Below are positions 40,313-49,400 of a stretch of DNA of 64,000 nucleotides, piece by piece. Under the pieces are notes generated by a model. That model searched no databases. It had not been told where the DNA came from and saw only the letters and a program-made list of their open reading frames with translations. The translations under genes were made by a program, and so were the position numbers. The DNA comes from Myxococcus xanthus (GTDB lineage Bacteria > Myxococcota > Myxococcia > Myxococcales > Myxococcaceae): assembly GCF_900106535.1 (NCBI RefSeq), contig NZ_FNOH01000002.1, positions 682,001 to 746,000 on the forward strand, read 5' to 3'. Within the stretch, counting starts at the first letter, position 1. Every line of letters begins with the position of its first letter.

Positions 40313-42810
40313 TGTGCCGTGGACCGGGGCAGGCGCACGGTGAAGATGGAACCCAGCCCGGGCCGGCTCTCCACCTCGATGCGGCCGCCCATGGCGTCCA
40401 CGATCTGCCGGCTGATGTAGAGCCCCAGTCCCAGGCCGCCATAGTGCCGGTCGGACACCGCGCGCTCGAAGCGGCCGAACAGGCGCGGCAGGTCCTCCGC
40501 GGCGATGCCGATGCCCTCGTCACGCACCGACACCCGCACCATCTCCTCGCCCTCGAAGGCCGCCTCCACCAGGACAGGCCGGCCCGCGCCGTACTTGGCC
40601 GCGTTGGTGAGCAGGTTCACCAGCACCTGGTCCAGCCGCAGCGCATCCCACTTCCCCGGCAGCGGGCCCGGCACCTCCACCCGCACCGGACAGCCCGCCT
40701 GGGAGAACACCTCCTCCATGCGGTCCACCGCGTCGCGCACCGCCTGGCCCAGGTCCACGTCGGACGGCTCCAGCATCAGCCGCCCCAGCGAAATCCGGCT
40801 GACGTCCAGCAGGCTGTCCACCAGCGCGCTCAGCCGCTGCACCTGCCGCACGGCCGTGGCCAGCCGGGGCCGCACCTTGTCCCCCACGTCTCCGAGCGCG
40901 GCGCGGTCGATGAGCCCGTGCTGGAGCTTCAGGCTGGTGAGCGGCGTCTTCAGCTCATGGCTGGCCACGGAGAGGAACTCGTCGCGCAGACGCACCGCGG
41001 CCTGCGCGTCCCGGTACAGCGACGCGTTCTCCAACGCCACCGCCACGCGCCGCGCCAGCTCCTCCGCCATGGCCACGTCGGCGGTGACCAGCCGGCGGCA
41101 GGGGGCCGCGGTGCCCAGCGTGATGACGCCCAGCGTGCGTCCGCGCATGCGCACCGCCACCGCGAGCAGCGAGTGTGGATTCAGCGCCTCCAGGAACGCG
41201 CGGTGCTCGGGCCCCTGGCACATGCGCTCGCGCAGCTCCGGCCCCACCTCGGGCAAGAAGCGCGTCTCCCCCGACAGGAAGCACTCGCGCGCCGGGTGCA
41301 GCGTGCCCTCCACCCATGGAAGGGACAGCGAGGCCAGCACCGACACGTCCCGCTCTGGCTCCCGGTGGGACGCGGCCACGGCGCGCGGCACGCCGTCCGC
41401 TCCCATCAACTCCACCAGGCAGTACGTGGCCACGTTTCGCGCGGCCACTCGCGCCAGGTGCTCCAGCGTCCACTCCACGTCGTCCAGGTGCTCGGCCAGC
41501 GCGCGGCTCGCCTCCAGCAGGAAGAAGAGCCGCTCCTCGGCCTCCTTGCCCGCCTCCAGCGCCACGTGCAGCTTGCCGCCGCGCTCACGCAGCGCCTCGT
41601 ACAGCGCCGCGCGCTCCAGCGCCTGCGCGCACTGCTGCGCCAGCGAGGACAGGAAGCCGCGCTCCTCCGCGAGGAACACCTGCGGCCCGTCCCACGTGAA
41701 CAGCAGGAAGCCCCGGATGCGGTGCTCCACCTTCAAGGGCAGCACCGCCCAGGCCCCGGGCCCCACGCCCTGGACGAGGTCCCGCGCCCACTCGGGCACG
41801 GCGCGCGGCACCGCCGCGTGGGTGGAGAACCACTGCGGCTCCAACTGCTCCAGCGCCCGGTCCACGCCGGGCACCTGGTCCGCCCACAGCCCTCGCAGGG
41901 TATCCAGCACCGCCGGTGCGTAACCGAAGGAGCCCAGCACGTGCAGCCGGCCATCCTCCAGCATGCCGAGCACCGCGCCGCGCGCCGGGCCCGCGGGGCG
42001 CAACTCCTCGCGCATCAGCGCTTCGGCCACGTCCTCGGCGGTGGCCGCGCGGGACAGGGCCGCGGTGATGGCCTGGAGGCGCTCGGTGCGCTGCTGCGCG
42101 CCGCGCGCCTCCGCGTACAGCAGCGCGTTGTCCAGGGACAGGCTGGCGCGCCGGGCCAGCTCCAACGCCAGCTCCAGGTCGGACGCGCCGGGCACACCGT
42201 CCGAGTCGCCCCGGACCAGCGACAGCGCACCGAGCACGCGGCCTCGCGCCAGCAGCGGCACGATGAGGCCCGCCCGGATGCCCAGGCGCCGCGCCACCTC
42301 CAACTGCGCCTCCGTGAGCACCACGCCCGGCAGCATCCCGTCCAGGACTTCGGGAAGGAGGGCGGCCTTGCCGGTGCGCAGCACCTCCGGGATACCGCCC
42401 TCGGCCGTCAGGTCCAGGGGCTGGAGGCGTGCCAGCTCGTGCACCAGCGGCACCTGCTCCGCCAGGCGGTGCGCCGCGGCCACCCGCTCAACCCGCCCGT
42501 CCGCCGTGAGCACGTCCACCGCGCACCAGTCCGCCAACAGCGGCACGGCCAACTCCGCCAGCCGCTTGAGCACCGTGCCCGAATCCAGAGAGGACGACAG
42601 CAGCTCGCCCGCGCTGGCCAGGAACGCGAGGCGCTCCTCCGCGTCGTCACTGCCGCGCAAGCGGACGGCATTCCCGGCCCCACCCCCACCCACCTGGGAC
42701 TCCAGCCCTCGCGGCGGACACACCGCGTCCGGTTCCGTGGAGACGGACCGCTCGGGTTCGCGCTCGTCCACGGACGCGGGCCGCGAGGATGAAGAAGGGC
42801 GGCGCGACAT
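40297..42810 (-). CDS. Sensor histidine kinase with three GAF domains
   Basis: 837 residues from the ATG at 42810 (MSRRPSSSSR); the frame extends to 42876 but adds basic sequence. An N-terminal Ser/Pro-rich tail, then three GAF-like domains (about 85-230, 250-420 and 435-590), each with an ALE/ALD-N helix (LSLDNALLYAEA, ALERAALYEAL, ALENASLYRDA). HisKA has VASHELKTPLTSL (His618), HATPase has NLLTNAAKYG, VRDEGIGI and GLGLGLYISRQIVDAMGG. No membrane helix, so it senses cytoplasmic ligands. It overlaps the ABC exporter genes, which suggests that it controls or is controlled with them. Confidence 0.9.
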   Translation of the reverse strand: MSRRPSSSSRPASVDEREPERSVSTEPDAVCPPRGLESQVGGGGAGNAVRLRGSDDAEERLAFLASAGELLSSSLDSGTVLKRLAELAVPLLADWCAVDVLTADGRVERVAAAHRLAEQVPLVHELARLQPLDLTAEGGIPEVLRTGKAALLPEVLDGMLPGVVLTEAQLEVARRLGIRAGLIVPLLARGRVLGALSLVRGDSDGVPGASDLELALELARRASLSLDNALLYAEARGAQQRTERLQAITAALSRAATAEDVAEALMREELRPAGPARGAVLGMLEDGRLHVLGSFGYAPAVLDTLRGLWADQVPGVDRALEQLEPQWFSTHAAVPRAVPEWARDLVQGVGPGAWAVLPLKVEHRIRGFLLFTWDGPQVFLAEERGFLSSLAQQCAQALERAALYEALRERGGKLHVALEAGKEAEERLFFLLEASRALAEHLDDVEWTLEHLARVAARNVATYCLVELMGADGVPRAVAASHREPERDVSVLASLSLPWVEGTLHPARECFLSGETRFLPEVGPELRERMCQGPEHRAFLEALNPHSLLAVAVRMRGRTLGVITLGTAAPCRRLVTADVAMAEELARRVAVALENASLYRDAQAAVRLRDEFLSVASHELKTPLTSLKLQHGLIDRAALGDVGDKVRPRLATAVRQVQRLSALVDSLLDVSRISLGRLMLEPSDVDLGQAVRDAVDRMEEVFSQAGCPVRVEVPGPLPGKWDALRLDQVLVNLLTNAAKYGAGRPVLVEAAFEGEEMVRVSVRDEGIGIAAEDLPRLFGRFERAVSDRHYGGLGLGLYISRQIVDAMGGRIEVESRPGLGSIFTVRLPRSTAQCAPW

Positions 42811-42913
42811 GGGGTGTCGGAGATAATGACGCCCCTCCACCTGCGACAACGGTGCCCGGACGCAGGTACGAGGCAAGTGTCAGCCAGATGACCTGCCAGA
42901 CAACGGCGCGGCC

Positions 42914-43189
42914 CTACCCGGAGCCGTGGCGGTTCGCGCGGTTCTTGTCCCAGATGGCGTAGAGGATGAGCAGGAAGGCGAAGAGCCGCACCACGTAGAT
43001 GTAGTGGCGCCGCTCGTCATCCACGTCCAGCAACGCCGCCACCACCGAGTTGCCCGCCAGCATCGTGAAGGCCAGCGCGAAGAAGGCGAAGAGCCGGTCC
43101 TTCGACTGGACCCAGAAGCGCAGGAAGAACAGCGCGCTCGCCAGCCACGCCATCGCCACCGCACCGTTGAGCATGGGCTTGAGCATCAT
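42914..43189 (-). CDS. Small membrane protein, DUF5985-like
   Basis: 91 residues with three membrane helices (about 5-24, 32-52 and 65-82) and charged loops with DERRHYIY and WDKNRANRHG. It resembles the adjacent 86-residue protein in layout, and I think both belong to the DUF5985-type family, though this is from memory of the pattern rather than a search. Third gene of an operon with a winged-helix regulator. Confidence 0.7.
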   Translation of the reverse strand: MMLKPMLNGAVAMAWLASALFFLRFWVQSKDRLFAFFALAFTMLAGNSVVAALLDVDDERRHYIYVVRLFAFLLILYAIWDKNRANRHGSG

Positions 43190-43195
43190 GGCACC

Positions 43196-43456
43196 TCAGG
43201 ACGCGTCCCAGATGAGGCCATAGAGCAGGACAGAGGCACTGGACAACGTGGCGATGGCGCGCGGCATGTACAGGTCGATGGTGGCGGGCAGCAGCACCAG
43301 GTCCACGAAGAGGAGCACATTGCTGACCACCAAGCCCACGAAGCACAGCCCACTCCACAGGAGCAGCCGCATGCCCGTACGCTTGTAGGCCCGGAGCAGC
43401 AGCACCGCGCACGCCACGCTCGTCAACGCACACAGGATGTAGACTGCTTCAGCCAT
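43196..43456 (-). CDS. Small membrane protein, DUF5985-like
   Basis: 86 residues with three membrane helices (VYILCALTSVACAVLLLRAY, LLLWSGLCFVGLVVSNVLLF, IATLSSASVLLYGLIW). ATG overlaps the regulator's stop by eight bases, and the other small membrane gene starts six bases after its stop. The pair may form a small membrane complex whose expression the regulator controls. Confidence 0.7.
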   Translation of the reverse strand: MAEAVYILCALTSVACAVLLLRAYKRTGMRLLLWSGLCFVGLVVSNVLLFVDLVLLPATIDLYMPRAIATLSSASVLLYGLIWDAS

Positions 43457-43850
43457 GGCCGTCCTTGTCCTTCTTCAGGATGAATGCCTCGGCAAAGCCC
43501 CGCACCTTGTCCAGCGGCCTCGAGAAGATGAAGGAGATGACGCTGACGCGCTTCGCGCTGTACACCGCCGCCAGCTCCGTCACCGCCTGCACATCCTCCG
43601 ACGACTCAGGACCGTAGCGATACGACGGAGGTGAGGCACCATCGCTCACCAGCATGCGTCGGTTCGTCAGGTCCTCCAGCCTGGAGGCGGCGGAAGCATC
43701 TGTAATGCGCAGTTCCAGACTCACCGCCGATGCCGTCCACTCCCTGTCCGCGCGCGCCCGAAGCAGGAGGAGCACCTCCAGCTTCTCCAGGGAGTCGATG
43801 TGCGTCGAGATGAAGCGCTGGACCCGCTGTGGGATTCCGGCGTCACTCAC
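43449..43850 (-). CDS. Winged-helix-like regulator
   Basis: 133 residues from a GTG at 43850 with AGGTGG four bases before it. The N-terminal half is helical with a winged-helix pattern: LEVLLLLRARADREWTASAVS, then LRITDASAASRLEDLTNRRM, then a turn and YRYGPESSED wing. The C-terminal half is amphipathic (VYSAKRVSVISFIFSR). No signal peptide. Probably a DNA-binding regulator of its operon. It reads from the 55 bases before it, after the stop of the receiver-PAS gene. Confidence 0.65.
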   Translation of the reverse strand: MSDAGIPQRVQRFISTHIDSLEKLEVLLLLRARADREWTASAVSLELRITDASAASRLEDLTNRRMLVSDGASPPSYRYGPESSEDVQAVTELAAVYSAKRVSVISFIFSRPLDKVRGFAEAFILKKDKDGHG

Positions 43851-43905
43851 ACGGCCACCTTGCCCATGTTATTTTGTGCGTCAACCATTTCTCGACCGGC
43901 GATGT

Positions 43906-45042
43906 TCAGCGCGCGGGCCGAGGAGGGTTGCCCGCCTGGCTGCCCTCTTCCGCTAGCAAGGAGCCCTCCTCGCGCTCCTGTCCGGGGCTCCCGGTGCTCA
44001 AGCCCGGAAGGTTCCGCAGCACCTCGATGAGCCGAGTGAGCGGGCCTGTGTCCTCCCCCTGCGCCTCCAGTGTAGCGATGTGCTCCGTCAGCGGCAGGGG
44101 GAGCCAGTCGTGGCGAGCGGCGGCTCGGAGCGCCGTCACGTCCAAGAGGCCCAGCACCATGGTCTCCGGGCGTCCATGCATGCGAGGCAGCCGCTCACTG
44201 GAAGCGAGCACCGAACCGCGCTGGCCGCCCACGTTCCACTCCACGGGGAACGCCTGGAACACCTCACCGCGCGCGGCGCGCATCAGCGGCAGGTCTTCAT
44301 CCGCGAGCAGCCGGCCATCCGCGCCGCGGAAGCATGCGTCCGCATGCAGCGCGCGCGCCTCGCGGTAGGCCAGACAGCCCCCCGCCAGCCCTTGCGCCGC
44401 CCGGTTGGCCAGCAGGGTGTGGCCGCTTCCCGGCTCCACCAACGCCAGCGGCATGGGGAGCGCGGCAATCGCCGCCTCCAGCCAGCGCTGCTGGTTTCGG
44501 TTGGTTTCTGAACGAAGCCGTTCGGCCTCCACGCGCCGCTGCGCCTCCAGCAACTCCCGCGCGTGCTCGCGCTGCTGGGCCTCGCGCAGCGCCTCCGCCT
44601 GCCGCCGCACCAGCTCCGTCTTGCGGTACAGCTCCACGAAGACGCTCACCTTGGAGCGCAGGATGGCGGGCTCGAAGGGCTTGAGCAGGAAGTCCACCGC
44701 GCCCATGGCATAGCCGCGCAGCTCCGGATGTGGCCCCCGCGACAGCCCGGTGAGGAAGATGACGGGCGTGCCGCGACTGCGCTCTCGCTCGCGGATGAGC
44801 TGGGCCGTCTCGAAGCCGTCCATGTCCGGCATGACGACGTCCAGGAGGATGACGGCGAAGTCCTGCGTCAGCAGGTGACGCAGCGCCTCGCGGCCGCTGC
44901 TCGCGGTGACCAGCCGCTGCCCCAGGGGCGCAAGCGTCGCCTCCAGCGCCAGCAGGTTCTCCGGCTGGTCATCCACCAGCAGCAGGCAGACGGGCTCCGC
45001 CGGAATCGCCGGCAGGCGCTCGCGCGTCGGCGCGCCGCTCAA
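43906..45042 (-). CDS. Response regulator with coiled coil and PAS-like domain
   Basis: 378 residues. Receiver (about 17-135) with DDQ near residues 24-26, acceptor Asp68 and Lys in FLLKPFEP. A coiled coil (about 140-195, REAQQREHARELLEAQRR) leads to a PAS-like domain with IAALPMPLALVEPGSGHTLLANRAA and LLDVTALR. No kinase, GGDEF or DNA-binding domain follows, so it is an output or adaptor protein. It starts by ATGA overlap with the CheB-like gene and closes the four-gene operon begun by the HAMP-array kinase. Confidence 0.88.
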   Translation of the reverse strand: MSGAPTRERLPAIPAEPVCLLLVDDQPENLLALEATLAPLGQRLVTASSGREALRHLLTQDFAVILLDVVMPDMDGFETAQLIRERERSRGTPVIFLTGLSRGPHPELRGYAMGAVDFLLKPFEPAILRSKVSVFVELYRKTELVRRQAEALREAQQREHARELLEAQRRVEAERLRSETNRNQQRWLEAAIAALPMPLALVEPGSGHTLLANRAAQGLAGGCLAYREARALHADACFRGADGRLLADEDLPLMRAARGEVFQAFPVEWNVGGQRGSVLASSERLPRMHGRPETMVLGLLDVTALRAAARHDWLPLPLTEHIATLEAQGEDTGPLTRLIEVLRNLPGLSTGSPGQEREEGSLLAEEGSQAGNPPRPAR

Positions 45043-45596
45043 GGCAGCACCTTAGAACGCGGCACATAGGCCAGCCGCGCGAGCCACCCTCCCACGGAAC
45101 CCAACGTCAATTGCGCCATCGCTCCCTCCTCACCCGCTCCGCCCGTCTGGAGCGTGCTCACCACGGCCACCCGGGCGCCTCTCGCATGGAGCACCTGCAA
45201 GCCCGCCACCCCATCCTCGTGCCCCGCGAAGAGCAGCCCCGCGGCCCTGGGGCCATGGCTGTCCGCCGCGGATTCGAAGAGCGCGTCCAGGCCGGGCCGC
45301 TGCCCATGCTCGGGCGGCTCCACGGACAGGGACACGCAGCCCCGGTCCACCAGCAAGTGGTAGCCCGCGGGCGCCAGGTACACGGCGCCGGGCAGCAGCG
45401 GGTCCTTGTCGTCCGGCTCCACCACCGGCAGCGCGCAGCGGCGGCCCAGCGGCGCGGCCAGCGCGTCCAGAGGGCCCCGGTGCAGCGCCAACGCCACCGG
45501 CACGGGTAGGTGCGGAGGCAACAGCGCCAGCACCGACTCCACGTCCGCCGCCGCGCAGCGCGGCGCCCCCACCACCAGCAGCCCCAAGGGATTCAT
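45039..45596 (-). CDS. CheB-methylesterase-like protein without the nucleophile
   Basis: 185 residues, one CheB catalytic-domain fold without receiver. It keeps YLAPAGYHLLVD, RPGLDALFESAADSHG and LLFAGHEDGVAGL, with His39 (ALALHRG) and Asp128. The GASTGG that carries the Ser nucleophile in CheB is GAPRCA here (residues 10-15, Pro12 in place of Ser). It should not demethylate glutamates. Its ATG overlaps the CheR stop (ATGA). Probably a binding partner or inhibitor in the CheR pathway, although another nucleophile cannot be excluded. Confidence 0.8.
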   Translation of the reverse strand: MNPLGLLVVGAPRCAAADVESVLALLPPHLPVPVALALHRGPLDALAAPLGRRCALPVVEPDDKDPLLPGAVYLAPAGYHLLVDRGCVSLSVEPPEHGQRPGLDALFESAADSHGPRAAGLLFAGHEDGVAGLQVLHARGARVAVVSTLQTGGAGEEGAMAQLTLGSVGGWLARLAYVPRSKVLP

Positions 45597-46429
45597 GCCA
45601 CCCTCCTGAAGATGCGACCACAGTCATCCAGCATCTCGTAGGCCCCCGCGTGCGGCGTGCGCGCCAGCGACTCCTTGCGCCCCAGACACAGGAAGCCGAA
45701 GCGGGCGAGGCTCTCGAAGAGGCGGCCGTGGATGTGGTCGTGCAGTGCACGATTGAAGGTCAGCAACGTGTCCCGGCACACGATGACGTGGAACTCGTTG
45801 AACGAGCCATCCGTGGCCAGGTTGTGCTGGGTGAAGAAGATGCCGTCGCGCAGCCGGGGCTGGAGCAGCGCCCAGTTGCCATCGCGCGTGTAGTAGTCGG
45901 AGAGCGCGCCCTTCCCGCCCGCCTCCAGGTAGCGCTGCGCGTCCTCCTGCGTGGGCAGCGGCAGCACGCCGGTGCGCGCGTCCGCCAGCAGCCCTTCACT
46001 CGCGTCGGACGCATACAGCCGGCACTTGCCCCACAGCCCTTCCTCATGGAGGAGGATGGCCAGCGCGTACGTGTCCTCGCCGGTTCCACAGCCCGCGTGC
46101 CATACACGCACGGAGGGCCAGGTGCGAAGCACCGGCACCACCCGGGTGCGGAAGTCGCGGAAGAAGGCGGCCTCCGCGAACAGGGCGGGCGGTGTGCAGG
46201 ACAGCGTGCGCAGCAGCGCGTCCAACGCCTCGGCGTCGTGCAGCACGCGGGCCTGGAGCGCGGAGAAGCTGTCCAGCCGCTCCTCGCGGAGGTGGTGCCG
46301 CAGCCGCCGCAAGAGCTGCGGCCGGGAGCGGCTGCGCAGGTCGAAGCCCCATTGCCGGGCCACGCCCTCCAGCAGCAGGTCCACCTCCAGCGCCTCCAGC
46401 TCCGCGCCGCGCGCGCCGGGCCCCGTCAT
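45593..46429 (-). CDS. CheR-type glutamate methyltransferase
   Basis: 278 residues from the ATG at 46429, which overlaps the TGA of the giant kinase (ATGA). An N-terminal helical domain (about 15-95) leads to [17 protein letters not shown], and a SAM-binding [19 protein letters not shown], then [14 protein letters not shown] and [17 protein letters not shown]. The catalytic signatures look intact, unlike its CheB-like neighbour. Classical CheR methylates chemoreceptors; no receptor with a methylation domain is in the window, so the substrate may be a HAMP/coiled-coil region of the kinase or an unknown protein. Confidence 0.85.
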   Translation of the reverse strand: MTGPGARGAELEALEVDLLLEGVARQWGFDLRSRSRPQLLRRLRHHLREERLDSFSALQARVLHDAEALDALLRTLSCTPPALFAEAAFFRDFRTRVVPVLRTWPSVRVWHAGCGTGEDTYALAILLHEEGLWGKCRLYASDASEGLLADARTGVLPLPTQEDAQRYLEAGGKGALSDYYTRDGNWALLQPRLRDGIFFTQHNLATDGSFNEFHVIVCRDTLLTFNRALHDHIHGRLFESLARFGFLCLGRKESLARTPHAGAYEMLDDCGRIFRRVA

Positions 46430-49400
46430 CCGGAGACCTCCGTGCGCGAACCGCGCGGCGGCATGCCCCGCGGCGCGTGCAGCCACACGCGCAGCAGGCT
46501 GAGCAGCTTCTCGATGTCCACCGGCTTGGTGATGTAGTCGGACGCACCGGCCTCCAGGCACTTCTCCCGGTCCCCCTTCATGGCCTTGGCGGTGAGGGCC
46601 AGGATGGGCAGATGGACGAAGCGCTCCATGCGGCGGATGGCGCGCATGGCCTGGTAGCCGTCCATCTCCGGCATCATCACGTCCATCAGCACCAGCTCGA
46701 TGTCGGCGTCCTTCTCCAACTGGTCCAGTCCCTCGCGAGCGCTCTCCGCGAAGGCCACCTTCATGCCGTAGCGCTCCAGCACGGTGTTGAGGGCGAAGAT
46801 GTTGCGCACGTCGTCGTCCACGACCAGCACCTTGCGGTTCACCAGCAAGGGGTCCTTCTCGCGCGCCTTCTCCAGCATGCGGCGCTTGGGCTCGGTCAGG
46901 TCCGAGGGCGAGCGGTGGAGGAACAGGCTCGTCTCCTCCAGCAGCCGCTCCGGGCTCTGCGCGTCCTTCACCACGATGGCCTCGGCCACCCGCCGCAGCT
47001 CCGTCTCCTGGGCGCGCGTCAGCTCGCGGCCCGTGTAGACGATGAGCGGCGGCCCGCCCGCGCCGTGCGCCTCATGGACGCGGCGGATGAGCTCCGTGCC
47101 GGGCATGTCCGGCAGCCCCAGGTCCAGCACCATGCAGTCGAAGCGGCGCTCGGCCAGCGCGGCCAGGGCCTCCGCCGCGGTCCCCACCGCCACCGTCTGC
47201 ACGTCATCACTGCCCAGGAGCTCCGTCAGCGTCTGGCGGTGGACGGGGTCGTCCTCCACCACGAGCAGCCCGCGGCCCTTGCGCTCCACGAAGCGCTTGA
47301 GGGACTCCAGCGCGGCCACCGCCGCCTCCGGGTCCGCCGCCGCGCGCAGGTGGCCAATGGCGCCCAGGTTGAGCGAGCGCTCGCGGTGGTCCTCCACCGA
47401 CACCGTGTACACCGGCAGCGCGCGAGTGGACGCGTCGTGCTTCAGCCGGTCCAGCACCACCCAGCCCGCCATCTCCGGCAGGTCCAGGTCCACCGCCACG
47501 GCCGCTGGCCGCGTGTTGCGGACGGCGTCCAGCGCGTCCTCCACCTCGGTAGACACCAGCAGCTTGAAGCCCGTGCCCTGCGCCGCGGCACGCAGGCGCG
47601 CGGCATGGTCCGCCAGGTGCGTCACGGCCAGCAGCACCTTGTCTCCAGGCAGGATGGAGCTCCGGTCATCGTCGATGTCCATCCGGCTCAGCGAAGACAC
47701 CCGCGACTCGGAGACTGGCTCCGCGATGGGCGCGGGGAGCACCGTGGTGGCCAGCGGGTTGTAGTCCCAGCGCGCATGCTCCTCCGGCGGACGCTCCGCC
47801 ATGAAGGCCAGCGGCAGGTAGAGGGTGAAGGCGCTGCCCCTGCCCACGTCGCTCTCCAGCCGGATTTCGCCGCCGAGCAGTCGCGCGATTTCACGGCTGA
47901 TGGACAGGCCCAGGCCGGTGCCCCCGTACTTGCGGGCGGTGGAGCCATCCGCCTGCTGGAAGGCCTCGAAGATGATTTGATGCTTGTCCTTCGGGATGCC
48001 GATGCCTGTGTCCGCCACGGTGAAGGCGACCACCGAGGGCGCGGAGGACAACATGGCGTGGTCCGGAGACCAGCCGCCCTTCGCCAGACCGATGTGCAGC
48101 GACACCGAGCCGGACTCGGTGAACTTGAAGGCGTTGGACAGCAGGTTCTTGAGCACCTGTTGCAGGCGCTTCGCGTCCGTCTCCAGCTCGCCGGGCAGTG
48201 AATCCCCCAGGCCGATGTGGAACTCCAACCCCTTTTTGTCCGCCACCTGCCGGAAGGTGCGGTCCACGAACTCGCGCAAGTCGCCGAAGCGCAGCGGACC
48301 CACGTCCACCGCCATGGTGCCGGATTCAATCTTCGACAGGTCGAGGATGTCGTTGATGAGCTCCAGCAGGTCCGCGCCGGACGCGTGAATCGTCTTGGCG
48401 AACTCCACCTGCCGCGACGTGAGGTTGCCATCCACGTTGTCACTGAGCGTCTGGCTGAGGATGAGCAGCGAGTTGAGCGGCGTACGCAGCTCGTGGCTCA
48501 TGTTGGCCAGGAACTCGGACTTGTACTTGGACGTGAGGCTCAGCTGTTCGGCCTTCTCCTCCAGGGCGAGCTTGGCCTGCTCCACCTCGCCATTCTTGCG
48601 CTCCACCTCCGTCTTCTGCTCGGAGAGCAGCTTCGCCTTCTCCTGGAGCTCCTCGTTGGTGCTGCGCAGCTCCTCCTGCTGACGCTTGAGCAGCTCCTCC
48701 GACTGCTGAAGCGAAGTGGCCTGCTGCTCCAGGCGCTTGTTCGTCTCCGTCAGCTCCTCCTGCTGCTTGCGGAGCTCGTCCGTCAGCGCCTGCGACTGCT
48801 TCAGCAGCGCCTCGGTGCGCATGTTGGCGGCAATCGTGTTGAGCACGATGCCGATGGACTCCGTGAGCTGCTCCAGGAAGCCCATATGGACCTCACTGAA
48901 GGTGTGGAAGGAGGCCAGCTCGATGACGGCTTTGACTTCCCCTTCGAAGAGCACCGGCAGCACCACGATGTTGCGTGGCACCTCCTCGCCCAGGCCGGAC
49001 GCGATGCGGATGTAGCTGTCCGGCACGTCCGACAGGAGGATGGGCTCCTTCTCCAGGGCGCACTGGCCCACCAGGCCCTCGCCGTACTTGAAGGTGTTCG
49101 CCAGTCCCTTGCGCTGGCGGTACGCGTAGGACGCCAGCAGCTTGAGCATCTGGTCGCCGCCGTCCGCGCGCTCGGAGATGTAGAAGACGCCGTGCTGGGC
49201 ATCCACCAGCGGCGCCAGCTCCGACAGGATGACCTTGGACACCGTGAGCAAATCCCGCTGCCCCTGGAGAACGCGGGTGAACTTGGCCAGGTTCGTCTTG
49301 AGCCAATCCTGCTCCGTGTTCTTCCGCGTGGTGTCCTTCAGGTTGCGGATCATCTCGTTGATGTTGTCCTTCAGGGCGGCCACTTCGCCCTGGGCGGACA

